Of a DNA stretch of 64,000 nt, positions 10,973-25,900 are shown in pieces. Source of the DNA: Notospermus geniculatus (lineage: Eukaryota > Nemertea > Pilidiophora > Heteronemertea > Lineidae); NCBI GenBank assembly GCA_002633025.1, contig NMRB01000391.1, forward strand, positions 1 through 64,000, in the 5' to 3' direction. Position numbers and translations under genes: made by a program. Every line of letters starts with the position of its first letter. Position 1 is the stretch's first letter. The notes under the pieces are model-generated. The model searched no databases, was not told the origin of the DNA, and worked only from the letters and a program-made list of their open reading frames with translations.

Positions 10973-13900
10973 GTAAGTGTATAAAGTTTCTTGAGGCATC
11001 ACTCCCTAGTTAACAATCCATACTCGATGATCTAATAGCACGGCTTGCCGACACCTCCAGTGGTGTTTCCCTCTTTCACAGTGAACACCGAAAAATGGTT
11101 GCTTAGATTTTTTGTTTTTTACTATGGGTCCATAGTAAAAATTGGTATTCCCTTACACAATGAACACCGAAAATCTGGTTGCCTTGAGCAACACGCAGAT
11201 TTTCAGTGTTCTTTGTAACATCAACAAAAAATCTAAGCAACCATTTTTCGGTGTTCACTGTGAAAGAGGAAAACACTACTTGTTTTACTTGGGCATTGAA
11301 CCTGAACTACAGACTTAAACTTGCTGCCCGACTTATTGGACCCAAAGAGAACGTCGACATTTCATATTGATTCGTCAAAAAAATATCGGCCCTTCACCAC
11401 TTCCAGAATCTTTCTGAACGTTATTTTACCCTTGCAAAACAAAATAAGAAATAAATGCAGGCCTACCAAACTAAAGATTTCCATCGACGCTGACCAATGG
11501 AACCTTCTTGACTTCCATTTACTCAAGTGTCAATATCGTGGCCAAATATCCGTCCAGAACGGATATGAATTCTAAAGGAGTTTCTTACGAAGAAATTTTT
11601 CAATTGGCGACAGAAATTGAAGTTTCAAGTCGTAATGTGTACCTCTTAAGCCATCATCAGTAACGTTAGGATATAAAATATACTGTTGGATGCGTTGGCA
11701 AGAGTAGTCTGTCGGCCGACGTCGCCCAAAAATTGTGCCTCGCTTTATTTGTGAACTTGTGTTTTCACCGATAGCCCAAAGATATGTCGCTGGTCCTCAG
11801 CGATGTCATCTAAATGACTTACACTACGTCAAGGAAGCATTCAACGTTTTTGAGGATTTTGGACAGTAAGATACCCTCAGAGGACCGATGGCAACGAAAC
11901 AACGGCAACATATGCGGCCAAGCACGCCAACACCAATTACCGTGGTCAAACAGCTTGCCCGTGTCAAGTGCTCTTCGGACACAACACTTGGTTCACCCCT
12001 TGATCACATAGTTAGCACCTGTTGGAAGTTGGGTATCGGTGGTACCAAATTGTGTAGTATGCGGTCCCAGGCGGGTGTTGACGAGAGATTGGAACCACAC
12101 TAGTCAGTTTCTACTGATAGCAGAAGTGAAGATCCACCAAAAAAATCCCAATTTCTTTCGCGAAATTAACAAATGAAATAAAATCTCGAGTGAGAAACTG
12201 AGTTGATTTTCATTAAAATTCGCTTAAACCACACCAACAAAATAGCCGAAGTCACGCTCTCACCGAGATTCATAGACAGAAATATTTCGTGGTTGATGAA
12301 ATAACTATTCAAGAATGATATATGGATCTTTATACCCGTCTGAAATGCATATTAATATCTCCTTGATCAATTTCGCGGCAACTGAGAGGCGACGTGTGGC
12401 GAATTAGCGCTACAGTGAAACGCAATCCGCGACGGCGTTTTGAGATTAATGACAAAACTGTGGCCGATTACAAGTTTACAGCACACAGAATTATACCGAT
12501 GCATCCAATAATCCAGTCTCATGAGGGATATTTCCAGTGAGATTGTTATATTAAGTTTTACAGGATGCATTTTGGCCTTTTATACCCTCAAAACGGGTTT
12601 GCCAATTCCCGACAAAGCGCTGATGGTCTCCAGAAAACTGACGCCGGGAGGAGAGATCGTGCGAACTGCACGACACTTTGGTTTGTCAAAGCAGCGTACA
12701 TGTACGTACACCGTGGCAGCCAGTGGCTGACGCCGGAAGGACAGCTTTCGTGCGAAGTACTCAACGCAATCAACTTTCATTTGCCAGAGAATCGGCTTTC
12801 TAGCAGCGTACGAACCGTGACAATGATGTCAAAGCAGCGTGGCCACAGAAACGAAAAGATGGACTGAAGAGCAATGTTCCGGAAGTCATCTTGGAAACAA
12901 AAACGAACTGCGCCGCGGCAAACTGGCCGGATTTCGACGACTGGCTGTGTGCAGGAAGAATCGTCTGAAGCATGTGGCTATAAAGTCGCCAATTATCGTG
13001 TTGTTTTGACACTTTTCAGAAAATCAGACGCAGATGATGAGTCTTTCTTTCGGTGCCTCTAATTTGCTGATTCACAGAGTACACCTGATTATTTACTAGT
13101 AAGGCGTAGCTCGGCAAAACGCAATGACATTTACATCACCTAGGCATCATGGTGATTGCCATGAGTACCTAGTAAGTTTAAGGATAGTAAACCAGAAATC
13201 CTTGTCGACGAAATGGATGCTCGACATATCCGTTGTTGACAAAACTACATCTTTTCAGTGGATGTTTAGCCTAGCTTCGCCGGCCCCAGGATTCAACGTA
13301 TACCTGAAAGCGTTCTTTAGCCAACATAGCCAGCATCGATGTCTGTCGAACATTGCCTCGGGATAAACACGAAGTTGCTTGGTGAATAGGCCTAATCAGC
13401 TAAGATTGAATATCAGAGGTATTTAACATACATCTTGGGCTTGAATACTAGTAAGTACGAATTGATGCCGCAATGAAACTGAAAAAGTACCACGTCCATT
13501 TTCCCCATCCAGTTGTTTTTGCCACAAACGAGCCAAACTTCTTTTCATCACGACCACATAATCAGCAGCAAAAACAAAGGAACATGATCGCGTTCTCGTT
13601 TCTTCTTGATGATCAGCGATTCTTGGGACTCGTTCCTCGACGTCATCGCTCAAAGAACCCATGGAAAATATCACCCGGGTATGTGGAGAGTAGACAGCGT
13701 TCGATATATACCTCCTGTCTCTCTGTCTGATAGTCTCCAATTACACAGGTTTCTGGCTGCTTTGTCAGCTCTAATTACATTTAGCAAACCAATAAATGCG
13801 GATGCAATAACGACACTGTATAAAACCAAACGTAGTTATGGATGCAATTTACTGCGGAGAAAGAACGCTGGCCAATAAGAAAGTTTCAATCATTTACCCC

Positions 13901-16900
13901 TGACGTATTTGAATTAAACGGCCATTTATTGTAATAAAGTGTGACAGGAACGTAATGACGTATCTTTTGCACGGATATGAATCAACTGTGTGGATTCTTT
14001 TTGGTCTGACACTAGCCAGTGACTGAACGCTATGGCCATGGCGTCCATCGAGTGAGATAAAGGAATTCAAGATGGTGCAGTGCCATTAAAATCAGAAGGA
14101 CGAACCCATTTTACGTGACAGTGTTGCTACTTCGCAGCCTTTTTGGTGGACAAACTCACTTCCCAACAATGGTCCACCCGAACAATAGAACTAAGACGCG
14201 TCACCGTTATTCAATGTGTTCTATTGTTCCTGGAAGAAACACTTGAACGTCGCCACTTGGACAATAGAACTTAAGACGCTTTACCATTCAATGTGTTCTA
14301 TTGTTTCCGGAAGAAACACTTGAACGTCGCCATCCGAACAATAGAACTAAGACGCTTTACCATACAATATGTTCTATTGTTCCTACATGTAGAAAAAGCA
14401 CCTGAGCGTCATGACATCACGAAATAATTCCTCGGGTTGGGCGAAGCACTGTCTCAATTTGTCTGTAGTGACCAATGTCACGACAGTGGATGAACGAATC
14501 CACCCCAGTTCGTTCACCTTTTCACGTCAAAGTCATGACTCTTGCAGAGGTTTCTACAATGCAATAATTGTCATTCTAAACCTAACCTTTACCGAGAAGT
14601 TCCTATCTTATTAATACCTTTACTGTCTTCTAAGTTGTTTGATGAATATTCATTACCCTTCAGGCTACTACCATCGCCATTATTACCACCATGGTGGGTA
14701 TCACGGTATGTACGATGAATAATCCAGCATCTGAATGTTAAACGTTGCCTGACTGATATCATTGTGCTTCTTCCAGTCTTTCTCTTACTGGTGCGCATGG
14801 CGATGGAAAACCCTGCCACACTTCACTGTCATATGCAAAACCACTTCACAAATCTAGGCCCAGTTTACACTTGAATATATTGCACACCTTCTGTCAACTT
14901 TCGAACACCATTAAACGATAAGTACCGTACTTTCGATGACGATAAACTTGAAGTAACATATGGTATGAATTACACTCAGTAACTTGCTGTACGCCCCTTC
15001 CTTTCTACTCTACATACTGGTGCCATATTGCTTTCGGAGTGTACGGTCATCAATGAATTTCACTGCAGTTTTGTCACACTGAGCCTTGGTCTTCTTCAAC
15101 CCATCAGCCCAAGGGCATGTTTCACAAGAATTTATTTCCGTCTCAATGAGTTGATTATGATTGGTCGGTTAAGTTCGACTCGTGATTTGATTGGCCTAGA
15201 TATATGGCTGCGTCACAATGAAGATCGGAAAGTTCCGGCTCATTGGCTCACAGGTGTATACTGATTGGCAGAGAACAACGAGGAACGTTTTGCGATATAC
15301 ACATGGTAAACTTTACAACTCATCAATAGATTTTCCGTCTCACTATCTAGCAAATTTAGTCAGCTAATTGATCCTCTTGTTGTAAAGAGAACTAAAGTGT
15401 GCATTGTTATCACAAAATGTTTTGCTTTCGCGTCAAAGTGAGAGGGATTGCCTACCATACGATGTTAGTGCTTGTAGTGCAATAGAGGTCGAACGAGCGA
15501 ACGAACAAACAGACAAGAAAAAAAAATCATAAAAATCAGCCCGTCATTCCGCTGCTTGCGTTCGTGACAGTTTTCGTCGTTAAATTTGTTGGTGTTGGTT
15601 GTTCCGTGGCCTGGTCGAGCCTCCCGACAGTGATCTATCAAGGAAGGTCATGTCTACGATAACAACATCCAACACGAAATGAACGAAGTCGGAACACCAG
15701 AACGGCCGATTCTTTCCGGAGGAAATTGAATGGTCAGAATCTGTCACACAAACTTGGCTCATTTGCAAGTAGGCGGCATGTTTGACGTGTACGTTTGACA
15801 GTACCGGTACGTTACGTCTGCAGTGTACAATACATACATACATAGAGTTCAAATCAGAGATCATATACATGAAAAGATTTCTGTTCGAAGTTCATGAGTT
15901 AGGCCTACTTGTGGTATTTTCAGTCTGTGAATAGGGAGGTTTCGCAAGCGCACGGTTAGGCCATACGACAACGTTTATCTATTGTTTGGGTATATCCACA
16001 CAATAGATAAACGTCGTCGTAGGGCCTAACCGAGCGCTTGCGAAACCTCCCTAATGTGCGGCTGGTAGCCTGTACGTATACCGACTTGTCACACTCTAGC
16101 CGTGCACTGATGTTTCTGAGTTTACATAAGTACAGGGAAAATGGGAAAACTCTGTCAAAGAATGCACCATATAAACAAAAGGTGAGAGCATAAAGCTCAG
16201 TCTTAACATCGCTTCCAAACATCGTGGTTAAGAATCAGCGGTGTGGGCCTACTCACTTTGATGTGTCTTTTCTGACCAAGGGTAGGCCTTCGACATCCCT
16301 CCTGAGTAAACTAACTGTAACCTACATTACATGACTGTATCCCATGAAAATCTCTGCAGTAGCGTCGGTCTAATCGATTCACTTTCCTCCAAATATTTGT
16401 TTTCCTCAGGTTTGTCTAATATGAGAGAATGAAGTGGCGGCTGCATTTCGTATGTGCTGCGTTCAGTGTTTACTATGTTCAAGTTGCTGTTCTATAGAAA
16501 AGTTACGTGCCGTGAAAGACGAAGGACTCCATTTGACCAGCCACTAGATGGTGATGGTTGTTGGTGTCCTATATGGCAAACTGAGGCACACAGAAAAAAA
16601 AATCAACTAGAGTGGAGACTCAGAGTCTCACTTTAGGGACAAAATGGTTCGAAACACTTTTTGACTCAAAATGAAACAGAAAATATTTCGGCGCGAGACA
16701 ATGACATCTCGGCCTAAAATATTTTCTCTCAGATCGAGACTGTCAGTATCTCAACCCGAAATATTTTCTCTCGGAACGAGGTGTCATTGTCTCGGGCCGA
16801 AATATTTTCTGTTTCATTTTGAGTCAAAAAGTATTTCGAACCATTTTGTCCCTAAAGTGAGACTTTGAGTCTCCACTCGAGTTGATTTTTTTTCTGTGCA

Positions 16901-19900
16901 CATACGCTCGAAAAGGGCTGCATCCATCTCTAGAAGCAAAACTTGATGAGTCATTCGGGTGGGCCTTGTTTCGTACGTCGTTGTTTCTCAGAAGCGCAAC
17001 CTTGGCAGCAACAACGTATCCATGATGCTGGTCCGCACCTCTTGAATACAAGACCAAATCAACTGTACCAGGTTAAAGATGGAATCGATAGATAAGGCGA
17101 CCCTAGGTTCTGGGCGTATGTTTCTGTCACCGCTAATCGATCATACAAATTCACCCGATTTATTGCCGATTAATCGCCTTTCAATTTGCATTGATTTGAC
17201 CCTGTTGGTTTCAGCATTCAGAGTGTTGTGCATTTGGCTTCAGATCTGAAAAAAATCGACAAACTGCTTCATACAAATGGTATTTACCATCTGAAGGTAG
17301 TTAGGCCTGTCTCATTTGGAACATACATGTACATGTACATCTATACGTTACCGATGAAGCAGAAGTGTTGTGTATTATGTGACTACGAAAGAATTTCGGT
17401 GATGGGTAAATATCCTTTTTGCCATACACTGCATCACCGGCAATGTTCATAGCTGATAAGCCTTCATCAAGGTTTTAACCCCGATCTGCAAGAATATCCC
17501 TGATTGAAAAGCATCAACACGTATACGGTTTCTTGCAATTTTTAATTGGCAACCCTGGCAAAGGTTACGACCTCATTTTAAAGAAGTTCATAATCTTTGA
17601 TCGGCCTATAGCTTTCAATCAAAGCCTTTTCGTTTCAATCAGTCTCGTATCACCTATATCGTGTTAGGAATTAAAAGCCTGGCTTAACAGTGATAGCCGT
17701 ATGATGTTACCCCTGGGCCGTTTGCCGTGGCGAGCTGTTATCTTCGTTTTGACCACGCGAAGCTTCGCTCCATTGGGAGCCGAGCCAGGCAATCAAACTG
17801 GGATAGATCAGGTGGTGATATGTTACGAATGAATGGCTTTGATCAGTGGATGTATCGGGGATACGGACTATCAAACTTGTCGGAATATGTCCAACTGGCG
17901 TCGATGTCCACGTGCATTTTAATTCAATTCCTTCCCTGATCCGTCTTTGGCATGAGACCAAAGAACTCTGAAAGTTTAGTCCTATAAACTTTACAACAAG
18001 TTGTACAGTACATGTAGTAAATTCAAGACTCACATAGCACAACCAAACTGGCTACGTTGCAAGGCCTTGTCAGTGGTTGGAGAATGCCTCTTCTGCATCT
18101 GATACTAATATACCGAAAGGTTACCTGTGTAACATCTATAGTTGTTCCCTGTCCACCAGTGTTCCCTTCGACGGACCAACGATGAGCCGATTCAAAAGGA
18201 GACACACAGAGATATGTCAGTCTGTTTTCAAGTGTTTCCCAAATAATGCGGGAACCCCGAACGACAAGAACACTGTCTGACGGACGTTACACCGGGCTAT
18301 ACAGGCCAATGTGACGGATGACAATCTTAGCAATAAAAACGATGCTATGATTATGATATTCAATACCATCCCTGCCTCATACTAGTGGCCAGGTATTCTA
18401 GGCAATCAATTTTCGTACACATTTACCACAACAGTCGAGTCGGAAAGTGGACACTTTATCAAAACTCTATACATCGGATCTGTCTATTTCGTCGATATTG
18501 TCGAACGTGCCTCTCCTCTGTCACGTTTCCAGCCAGCGCAGACCCGATTGATTAGCTCAGTTCCGCTCCACATCGATTCTGAGCCGCAGATGATCAAGTA
18601 GTCTTCTCAAAATCAATAGTTTGAAATTCATATGAATATCACAATCATTGAAGTGTGTTGGGCGGAATGGCAAGGAAAGGACATCTGTGTCGGTCGTCCT
18701 CCCCGAGTCCACCAAAACGGGGATGTTTCTAACTAAAAAGGGGATTTTTCTAACTAAAACGAAGGAAAGACTGCTTGTCCCCAAAATGGGTGTCAAATTC
18801 CACTTTTGCCACAAAATCCAAGCCACTTTTCATTGATTCATACCATCGAATGCCAAACGTACTGTCAAATGTTTCCTTCGATATTTTTGGAAATGCAGAT
18901 TCAGGGCCTCGTATTCTAGAAGCCTCCCAAACTCTAAGGCCCACTTTGGGCTTTTGTATTCTGCCCTGCAAACAATAGCTAAAGGTAAACCTTAGAGTAA
19001 AGGAAGCTTCTAGAATACGGCCCATAGACCATTTGTAAGCTTTTATCGAGCCTGTCAAGAGAATCTGACGAAAGAATTGACCGTGCCGGGACGATGGGTA
19101 TTAGTTTAGTTATGACAAACCAAACGAGGCTGATTCAACAACCTCGGGCCAATCGTCTAGACAGGTTTGTCAAGCACAGTTGCCATCGTCGTATCATAAA
19201 TGATTAATATCAATGAATTCATTGGACATGAATTCCGTGGTATCCCGTCCTTACCAAGAATATAAATGGGCCCTAGTAATACATTTCAAGCTATGTCACA
19301 CAGCCATTGCAGCGTTAACGATCATTAGGGGAGGTATGGCATTTTTTATTACCACTGGGCCATTGCATTGGGTCCCTCTGCAATTACCATGTATACAGTC
19401 ACAATTACACGGCCTTCATTATGACATAAATCATCATGCGTCAATCCTATACACATGTACAGGACATCTCCTGATATTAGCCTACATGTTGCTTCAGCTA
19501 AAATTGTACCTTCGCTGTATGTTCTTCTCTGGCAGACTTTGGCAAGTGATACACGCTAGAGTATCCTGTACAAAGGTAACGATACAGCTGAATGTGTGCA
19601 TGGAAACGTTCGGCGCTCGTAAGTTTGTGACTATCATACATCAGACTGTTATCAGATTCTATACTGTAACTGTATCATTAAACCGCAGTTATAGAAATTA
19701 AAATAATTGTCATCCCCTATGTTCACAAGAACGGAGATACCACCGACATGGCTCTCGACAACAAATTCTTGCATACAAATACAAGCGTAATGGTCAGCCA
19801 GGCACCCAGTCACAGGCAACTGACGCCCGTTATGTCAGTCATCAACCAATCGCTAGTCACAAAACATGGACAACACGCCCTCCGACACAGGTCGGCTCTA

Positions 19901-22900
19901 GCCAGCCAGTCAGATGCCAATGGCCACTTGCAAGACGCCCAACTCTGCAGAGTAACCAATCAGTCGGTTTGACCAACTCCTCTCTAACGTAAGTGGTCAA
20001 ACAGTCAGTGTTCACACACCAATGGAATTGCCAACTTACAATGGATTGTCAACAAGTAAAGTGCCAGTGTAAATGACAGGGGCAACTTATCAGTTGTCAG
20101 AGTGATCCATCGACACGCCCTTTGGGAAACCACTGCCCATTGGCACGATGAACAGCAGTTTTGTTACAGACCATTGGTTGTCAACCATCGATTGTCAGCC
20201 AGTAAGATGTCTTGGCAAATGTCGACCAAGTGTCAACCACACACTGCCCATTGGCACGACGTTCAGTCAGTTGTCACAGACCATTGGTTGTCAATTTTTG
20301 TCAGCAAGTAAGATGCCAACGGCAACTGACGAAGATTTCTAGTAGAAGAGTCAACTACTGCCCATTGGCACGACGCCCTTCAACATTGATCGTCTTGGCA
20401 GTTTTCCCCTCTCCCAGACCATCAAACCTGTCTATGAATCTGACGATGTGGGTGGAGAGGCTACTTACACAATGAAATCCCCGATCGCGTGCGTGCTGTG
20501 CATCTATAGCACCTCCTTTTAAGTAATTGGCTTTTTTGTAACAGGAATGCAGCCAAAATGGTGCCGCCATGTTTGAACTACACACCTTGTGCACACCTAT
20601 TAATGTAGTGTGTGCTTGGAAAAGGCAGTCTGATTTGTTGGCGATGCAGCGAAAGAAGCAGTTGCTTTTCTGCAATAACGTGACGTAGGCGTGGGCAGTA
20701 GGAATCACATCTATACGAAGTAAGAATGTGTCGTACTTCGGCCTCTTTACTCAGACGAAGACTCTGAGTAGCCCATAACCCCCCCCCGCCAAAAATTTTT
20801 TTTCAAAGTGTGATTTCAACAAAATAGATTATAGCTTTCAACCTACCTAATGCCATACTGAACGTCTACCACAATCNTATCAGTTGTCAGAGTGATCCAT
20901 CGACACGCCCTTTGGGAAACCACTGCCCATTGGCACGATGAACAGCAGTTTTGTCACAGACCATTGGTTGTCAACCATCGATTGTCAGCCAGTAAGATGT
21001 CTTGGCAAATGTCGACCAAGTGTCAACCACACACTGCCCATTGGCACGACGTTCAGTCAGTTGTCACGGACCATTGGTTGTCAACCATCGACTGTCAGCC
21101 AGTAAGATGCCAATGGCAATGGCAATTGACGAAGATTTCTAGTAGAAGAGTCAACTACTGCCCATTGGCACGTCGCCCTTCAACATTGATCGTCTTGGCA
21201 GTTTCCCCTCTCCCAGACCATCAAACCTGTCTATGAATCTGACGATGTGGGTGGAGAGGCTACTTACACAATGAAATCCCCGATCGCGTGCGTGCTGTGC
21301 ATCTATAGCACCTCCTTTTAAGTAATTGGCTTTTTTGTAACAGGAATGCAGCCAAAATGGTGCCGCCATGTTTGAACTACACACCTTGTGCACACCTATT
21401 AATGTAGTGTGTGCTTGGAAAAGGCAGTCTGATTTGTTGGCGATGCAGCGAAAGAAGCAGTTGCTTTTCTGCAATAACGTGACGTAGGCGTGGGCAGTAG
21501 GAATCACATCTATACGAAGTAAGAATGTGTCGTACTTCGGCCTCTTTACTCAGACGAAGACTCTGAGTAGCCCATAACCCCCCCCCGCCAAAAATTTTTT
21601 TTCAAAGTGTGATTTCAACAAAATAGATTATAGCTTTCAACCTACCTAATGCCATACTGAACGTCTACCACAATCTGAATTCCAGAAAGGTCCCATTTTC
21701 AAGATGGCCGCCAAGATGGCTGCCAATTACCACAAAGTGGCCATAACTCGAGAACCGTTCACCAGAGAGTGATGGTGTTGGTGTCAATCCCTGATACACG
21801 GTAATTGGAAACTTTCTGTATTTCTCTGAAAAAGCCACCATGCGTCATCAGACGTTGTTCCTTGGAAACATGTGTTGAAACAGTTCTTTTCTTGCGAAAT
21901 TAGGATAATTTCATGTCGTCTCGAATTAAGAATAACAGATAATGAGTTGATCGTCTCTGAAAGCTTTCGACTTGACAAAGAATGTTGTGGAACAAACTAC
22001 ATGAAAGGTTGAGACCCATCATTAAAGGCCAGACAATGACTTCTTAAGTGTCTTCAGTCATTAATGAAGGGTAAATGGTACATTTAATGATGTTTGGCCG
22101 CCGTCTTTGCCTTTATTGACTCCACGGGAGCCTGAAAGATAATAAGCAAGATCAGGTTGCGTTGAGGGACGTTATCACAACCTGTAAATGTTGTCTAGAA
22201 ATAACATTTTCACTATCAGGGCATTAGAGAGTTTAAGAGATCATCCCGTTACGGTCGCCATTCAGTTTTCATCAACAAGAGCACACGAGGTATCAATAGA
22301 GCGTTATAATTAGTATTATACACAGCCAGAGGGACGATGTCTTTCATTTTCTAACTTCTTCTTGAAGTTACCTCGGTTACGCGTCTCTAATGTAGACACA
22401 ACCCGAGATACTGATTAGTGTACGCCAAGATAGTGTCAGAACAAACCAACCCTGGGAATCGAGATAGCTTAGCACAGAAATGTCGACTAAGACAATGATA
22501 TAGCATCTCCTTGACGATGCCAGAAAAGTCCTGTGGTGGCAACAGGCGAAGAGACCAACGGACACAGCGGTCAGTAATGAATAGTCCCTCAGCGGTTCGG
22601 CGGAATGATGAAACGACTTAAAGCGTCTGCAATAGATTTCTCTTGGACAGGTTTCATTAGCATCCTCTCTCGAGGTGACGCTCAGTCACCGACAATCTGC
22701 TATTCTTGTGAAAGAAGAAACCATTTTGTAAGTTACGATAGAATGAAGCAACCGTGTCATACATCGTTTAGTTTTATTTGTTTTGACATGGATTACTCCG
22801 AACCCCAATACAATGTAAAATCGAAAAAAAGTATTCTAGCAACCGAAGCCATCAGATTTAACGGCCAATTCATACTCCATCGCTGACCAGTATCACGTGA

Positions 22901-25900
22901 AATGTTTTTTGTAGAATGGACATACCCAGTGGATCATCACTTGACCATGTAAGGAGGTCTGCACGGAAGCGAAGAACTGGGCATGCCTTTCCTTTGTCCT
23001 CCCTGTAGCATGAATAGGGACAAAAGGTATTACTTCCACCCAGGACAAAAGAAAGGTCGAATCCATTGTTCACTTTCCTTGCATTGTGTCCCGTACATGG
23101 TCACGCTATGATCTACTGTGGATATGTGAGTATGCGCGGCTTGGACTGTGCGAATAGGCCTACATGTACATAGTACATGTACATGTACGTGTACAGTGCA
23201 GATCGGGTACCGAAGTTACGTACTCCCCCGGGTTACTCCCCAACCGGCGAGGTGATCGAGTCGCTCATATCTCCATACTGAGAATGCTTTAGCTTGAAGC
23301 AGACGACAAGTCTGATATTTATCACCGCATATTTAGTGGTTGCCCCAGACATAAGTCGTTTTCTACGTGATAAAGGAAATACTGCCAGGTTCAATGAAAG
23401 CCAAAACGGCTGTATCAAATCTCAAATCTGAGCTGAGTTCGTTGTTGGCCAGAGTACAACCAGAACAGTCGATGTAATATCATTTTCTCCGCGACCAAGA
23501 GAGAATATTGTGTCAACGACTCATGTCAGCGGAGCAACTTTGCCAAAACAATAAATGAGCGGATGACTCGAGGTTAATTCTTGATTAAAGCCATAGATCA
23601 GGATGCTCTTGCAAAAGGGTATCTGACGTCAAGAGATATTTTATTTTAGTACCTCGTCGCTGTTAGGCAGAGAGTTACACAGCAGTAGGCATGTAACACA
23701 GTACTGATTTTGTCGGTCTGCGAGAATGCTATATCTCTAGCTATGCCTAATATGATTGTTTTGGGCTGAAATGTGTTGTAAAATTGTAGCCTTACGTCAT
23801 CAGTCACATCATGGATGTATTTCGTCATAAAACGAAGACTGACGGCGTCGCACAGAGCAAAATTCTGTCTCTATCCTCTATCTCTATCGAGGCTACTGCC
23901 ATGGTAACCTCGCCATCGTTGTCATATTCAAACAGTGGAAAAGTCAACCAGATAATGCCATTTATTACCACAGACAGCTTAGGAAATAACGTCTTAAGCT
24001 AATAGCCTCCTGCTTGGCTGTGGTCGTTCAGGTTAGCGCCGCATGCCAATGTTTCTATCATTTCATTCAGGACACCACCCCCTTCTATTCCTTCATAACG
24101 TGTAGTGGCCATTTTCTATGATTACAGTAGGCGGCATTTATATTCATTGGTTCGTCTGTGTGTTTCTCATAAACCATACCAGTAAACGTTAATACGCAAT
24201 TTGATAGGGGTTATTAATTTGATAAATCAAGGCGAAGTATCTAAAGAAGACAGCGCACAAGCTTAACACCACGACTGGTAATTTCTTGTACAAAAAATCA
24301 TCTCAGTTCATCAGTGAAGTCCCTGACTGAAAATTTGTTGTTGGAGATCGCAGATAGGGCCTTGTTTAAGAGACCCATATTGACAATTTTGTTGGCATTC
24401 CATCCTGTTTGTGTTTGCATAATCCTGGAGATTTGGTCTCTTTGCGCTCGTAAATCTTTCCAGTATTTGCTTCGGACAATCGCACTATCATCTATCACAT
24501 CGAGCAGAGCCTCGCGCTATTAGCACGATCAGAACATCTGAGCCAGTTCACTCTGTCTTGTTCGAGACTACTCAATCTCGCCACAATCTCGCGAGAAAGC
24601 TTTCATTGTGAGGAAAGATGCATAATGATGGCGGATCTGCCCCCTTTTTCGCTTTTGTTGTAAGGGGCGCCATTCAATTTGTCATTAAAACATCCATCAT
24701 CCACAGACACTGATGGCGTTTTCATACATTTTTTTGGTAACAATATGGTAAAGTGCGAAACCTTGTTTTAGCGAACACGTCTGGCACTATCGCAGACAAT
24801 CAGCTCTAATCTAGACGTTTGATGATTAAATGTCCGTGTAGCTGGCTTCCTCTGACACTCAAGCCGTGTAATCCCCTCTCAGAATAAATGATTTATCCTT
24901 ATCTATCTTGTCCTGTCAAATTGCATTGTGTTTTCCCTGGTTCTGTGAAATCTGGCCGGTTAAATGGTGTCGGAGTGTAAATCTGTACGCCAACTCAGTA
25001 TTGGTGATCTTCTGTCCATGATTGATTGCCTAGGCCAATATCCCATAATTCACATCTAATTGAAGCTGGCCTTTCGCGGAACATTCGATCGGACCGCCGG
25101 CTGGACGTGATTCATGATGCAACACAAACTCTTATTGATGAATCTATAACTTTTTTGTAAGGCGAGCAAAATATTTTGTCGCCTCCGTGGTGTAAATAAG
25201 CACACTTATGGCAACTTAATGTCACAATGGTGGCATCCGACGAAGGAAAATTTTGGAATTACATGTACACTGAGCACAGGTTACATGGCTGCAACGTAAC
25301 TACGTTGAAGGATTCCTTCTACGGTATACAGGTTTTGGCGTCAACCTTAATTCTTCTTGGTTGAAGTCATATGCACAACGCCACTGAGAAAACTCTATCT
25401 TTTTGATAATTAGTGTACCACAGACCTCAGACCTTTGATATTCTTCATGAATACTAGGCCTACACACTATATTTTCTACCGATTGGGCCTTCTGTTTTTC
25501 TATAGTGCTCCTCTAAGCTATAGTTCTTTTCTAAACTATAGCCTACAGATAACACTCAACTCGAATCTCACTCTTAACAGCATGCACATTAACGTATTCT
25601 TTTCAGGACGACAAACTAGCGGCCGAGGTGGAAACCAGGGAGCAGATAGCATTTTCAGTGGACGATATACAGGTAAACACGGCCTGAATACAGTAAATGT
25701 CTGTGGTTTAAGGTGGTTAGAGAAAGACACCTGTTGAAAACCAGAGATGGCTGCCATGACGGCCATTTTGAGCCATTGCGAACTTTGTCATGATCCTGGC
25801 TGATCCACGTGGGAGCAAGAACCATTCCAAAAGATGTAAAATATACAGCCAAAATGCAGCATTTTTGGCGTGAGCTTTCTCTGTACTACTGTCAGGTTGG

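Larger units (their letters stand above)
10973..25606 (+). other. Receptor intron 1 (14.6 kb)
   Basis: No coding exon of a recognised gene is seen. The intron contains palindromic elements (11059-11280, 15934-16051, 16586-16901, 18904-19023), a palindromic minisatellite (14181-14400), CCAAT-rich degenerate repeats (about 19780-20380), a 0.79 kb tandem duplication with a single N (20088-21675) and an ACATGTAC microsatellite (23160-23195). I see nothing identifiable at 11300-14100, 17100-18890 or 21700-25600. Enhancers could be present but cannot be recognised by eye. Confidence 0.7.

Noticed and set aside
14181-14400. Regularly spaced repeats considered as a CRISPR array.
   Set aside because: Only three units, the whole 78-bp unit is conserved with no unique spacers, and the host is an animal.
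19213-19701. A 162-codon plus-strand frame in receptor intron 1.
   Set aside because: No family motif, unusual His/Ile/Thr/Leu-rich composition, and no splice context. It is within the range expected by chance in 64 kb over six frames.
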